NCBI RefSeq assembly: GCF_029227915.1
Contig: NC_079886.1
Span: 27,134,501 to 27,198,500, forward strand
Direction of reading: 5' to 3'
DNA length: 64,000 bases
DNA from: Hydractinia symbiolongicarpus
Lineage: Eukaryota; Cnidaria; Hydrozoa; Anthoathecata; Hydractiniidae
The translations under genes and the position numbers were made by a program. Positions 63,166 to 64,000 of this stretch are shown piece after piece (the stretch's first letter is position 1; every line of letters starts with the position of its first letter). The notes under the pieces are model-generated. The model saw only the letters and a list, made by a program, of their open reading frames with translations, made no database searches and was not told the origin of the DNA.

Positions 63166-64000
63166 CGGGTTTTCGTTTGCCGGCGATTAAACTCCTTTTA
63201 TTCAGTGTCTCATCAAAAACAAAATCATTTTGGAAAACTACAAGTCTTATGCGTTTTAGTGGTTAAAAATAAATTTAAAAAATCGTTCGGGAAATGAGTT
63301 TACTCCCAGTTTACTTTCTTTGTATACAATTGACTATACGGGTCAAGCCCGGAATTTACGGGAAATCGCGGGTTTTCGTTTGCCGGCGATTAAACTCCTT
63401 TTATTCAGCGTCTCATCAAAAACAAAATCATTTTTGAAAACTACAAGTCTCATGCGTTTTAGTGGTGAAAAAATAATTTAAAAAATTGTTCGGAAAATGA
63501 GTTTACTCCCAGTTTACTTTCTTTGTATACATTCGACTATACGGGTCAAGCCCGGGATTTACGGCAAATCGCGGGTTTTCGTTTGCCGGCGATTAAACTC
63601 CTTTTATTCAGCGTCTCAGTAAAAATGAAATCATTTTTGAAAACTACAAGTCTCATGCGTTTTAGTGGTGAAAAAATAATTTAAAGAATCGTTTGGGAAA
63701 TGAGTTTACTCCCTGGGTACTTTCTTTTTATACTTTTCACTGTACGGGCCGAGTCCGTGATATACGGAAAATCGCGGATTTTCGTTTGCCGGCGATTAAA
63801 CTTCTTTTATTCAACGTCTCATCAAAAATGAAATCATTTTTGAAAACTACAAATCTCATGCGTTTTAGTGGTGAAAAAATAATTAAAAGAATCGTTCGGG
63901 AAGTGAGTTTACTCCCTGGGTACTTTCTTTGTATACTTTTGACTATACGGGCCGAGTCCGGGATTTACGGGAAATTGCAGGTTTTCGTTTGCCGGCGATT
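63166..64000. repeat. Resumed copy of the 10-monomer unit, cut by the window edge
   Basis: From CAGTGTCTC and CATTTTGGAAAAC through GTATACAATTGAC, CTCAGTAAAAATG and the subfamily IV monomer near 63,691 to the subfamily V monomer at the edge, the sequence matches 59.93-60.76 kb at an offset of about 3,243 bp (16 monomers). This is the 10-monomer unit plus about six monomers gained at 62061-63165. Confidence 0.85.
63900..64000 (+). repeat. Partial monomer at the right edge
   Basis: These are the first 101 bases of a GAAGTGAG-type monomer, cut just after TTTGCCGGCGATT. It shows no decay towards the edge, so the array continues rightward beyond the window. Confidence 0.9.

Larger units (their letters stand above)
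1..64000. repeat. Tandem satellite array, ~203-bp monomer, about 315 copies
   Basis: The entire window is one head-to-tail satellite. A ~203-bp monomer can be followed in constant orientation from base 1 to base 64000. Landmarks in order are GAAATGAG, CTCCC, TTTGTATAC, GACTATACGG, GGGATTTACGG, TCGCGGGTTTTCGTTTGCC, GATTAAACTCC, CAGCGTCTCATC, TTTTTGAAAACTACAAGTC, TGCGTTTTAGTGGT and AATTTAAA. Most neighbours differ by scattered substitutions and 1-2 base indels. No unique sequence, gene or mobile element interrupts it. The hand consensus is about 38% GC with 12 CpGs. Long pure satellites of this kind are typical of eukaryotic centromeric or pericentromeric heterochromatin, so that role is an inference. 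I do not recognise the family. Confidence 0.97.

Noticed and set aside
1-64000. Many plus-strand open reading frames of 60-130 codons with similar protein sequences
   Set aside because: They are the same monomer read in frame, ending at a recurrent TAA. The 203-bp period shifts the frame at each monomer, copies have frameshifts at will, and no ribosome site, promoter or domain is visible. Not coding.
1-64000. CRISPR array
   Set aside because: The whole ~203-bp period is repeated with no unique spacers, and no cas genes are present. The length is far outside CRISPR repeat and spacer sizes.
1-64000. CENP-B box
   Set aside because: The canonical pattern NTTCGNNNNANNCGGGN was checked by eye on both strands of the consensus. 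TTTTCGTTTGCCGGCGATT is the closest, but it lacks the A and the CGGG in register. A relaxed box cannot be ruled out without a scan.
1-64000. tRNA-derived (SINE-like) origin of the monomer
   Set aside because: TTAGTGGTGAA resembles a pol III A box and GTTCGGG a B box, but the B box lacks the expected GTTCRANNC, the spacing is about 28 bp, and no tRNA fold is evident. Too weak to call.
1-64000. Promoters: TTTGTATAC and TATAC as TATA or -10 elements
   Set aside because: They occur in every monomer as part of the repeat and have no gene downstream.
1-64000. Ribosomal intergenic spacer or telomeric repeat
   Set aside because: No rRNA gene appears in 64 kb, and no short telomere-type repeat (TTAGGG, TTTAGGG, TTAGG) runs in tandem.
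1-64000. Assembly collapse or artificial expansion
   Set aside because: Near-identical neighbouring units (for example 58.4 and 60.4 kb) could in principle be mis-assembled, but each carries private differences. It cannot be excluded without read depth, so I do not claim exact copy number in the genome.
1-64000. Bacterial or phage origin
   Set aside because: No coding density, operons or RNA genes in 64 kb. Pure satellite of this length is not known from bacterial or phage genomes.

Overview
The whole 64 kb window is one uninterrupted tandem satellite array. A single monomer of about 203 bp (mostly 200-204 bp) repeats head-to-tail, always in the same orientation, roughly 315 times. Monomer phase is set here at the GAAATGAG motif. 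The first complete monomer starts at 62, and the last, cut by the window edge, starts at 63900. I see no gene, RNA gene, transposon, CRISPR array or unique sequence. Open reading frames of 60-130 codons recur, but they are the monomer read in successive frames (203 is not a multiple of 3) and I do not annotate them as genes. An array this long, gene-free and layered points to eukaryotic heterochromatin, most likely centromeric or pericentromeric. I do not recognise the satellite family and cannot name the organism. My hand-derived consensus is about 38% GC with 12 CpGs per 203 bp (observed/expected about 1.6). Most of those CpG sites occur in other monomers as TpG and as CpA, which suggests germline CpG methylation (plant, vertebrate or a methylating invertebrate or fungus).

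Layout, left to right. At 62-2501 there are four copies of a 3-monomer unit (~609 bp). At 2502-5329 monomer groups recur at 1,014 and 1,420 bp. At 5330-7735 a 6-monomer unit (1,212 bp) is present twice. At 7736-9777 there are 3-monomer units (607 bp). At 9778-11401 a 4-monomer unit (812 bp) is present twice. At 11402-15149 a block is repeated 2,224 bp apart, with a 403-bp dimer amplified three times between the copies. 15150-16524 holds locally amplified single monomers and mixed monomers. At 16525-19280 a 7-monomer unit (1,416 bp) is present twice. At 19281-23500 there are 3-monomer and 8-monomer (1,619 bp) units. 23501-26570 is disordered and contains a fold-back junction at 25308-25338. At 26571-30560 a 1,997-bp unit carrying a truncated monomer is present twice. 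At 30561-37500 copies lie 1,012, 1,214, 1,822 and 1,417 bp apart. 37501-43215 is mixed. 43216-45844 and 53741-56190 share a 5-monomer unit (1,014-1,015 bp). Between them lies a large duplication of about 18 monomers (45845-50100 and 50101-53740) with nested 3-monomer duplications. 56191-64000 is a 10/11-monomer unit (2,027/2,230 bp), interrupted by a 609-bp duplication at 62061-63165.

There is no gene network here. The content of interest is structural: layered higher-order repeats, a 22-bp dyad in every monomer that is perfect in many copies, four CGGG motifs spaced at about one helical turn, a CpG-decay signature, and a few rearrangement junctions that record how the array evolves.
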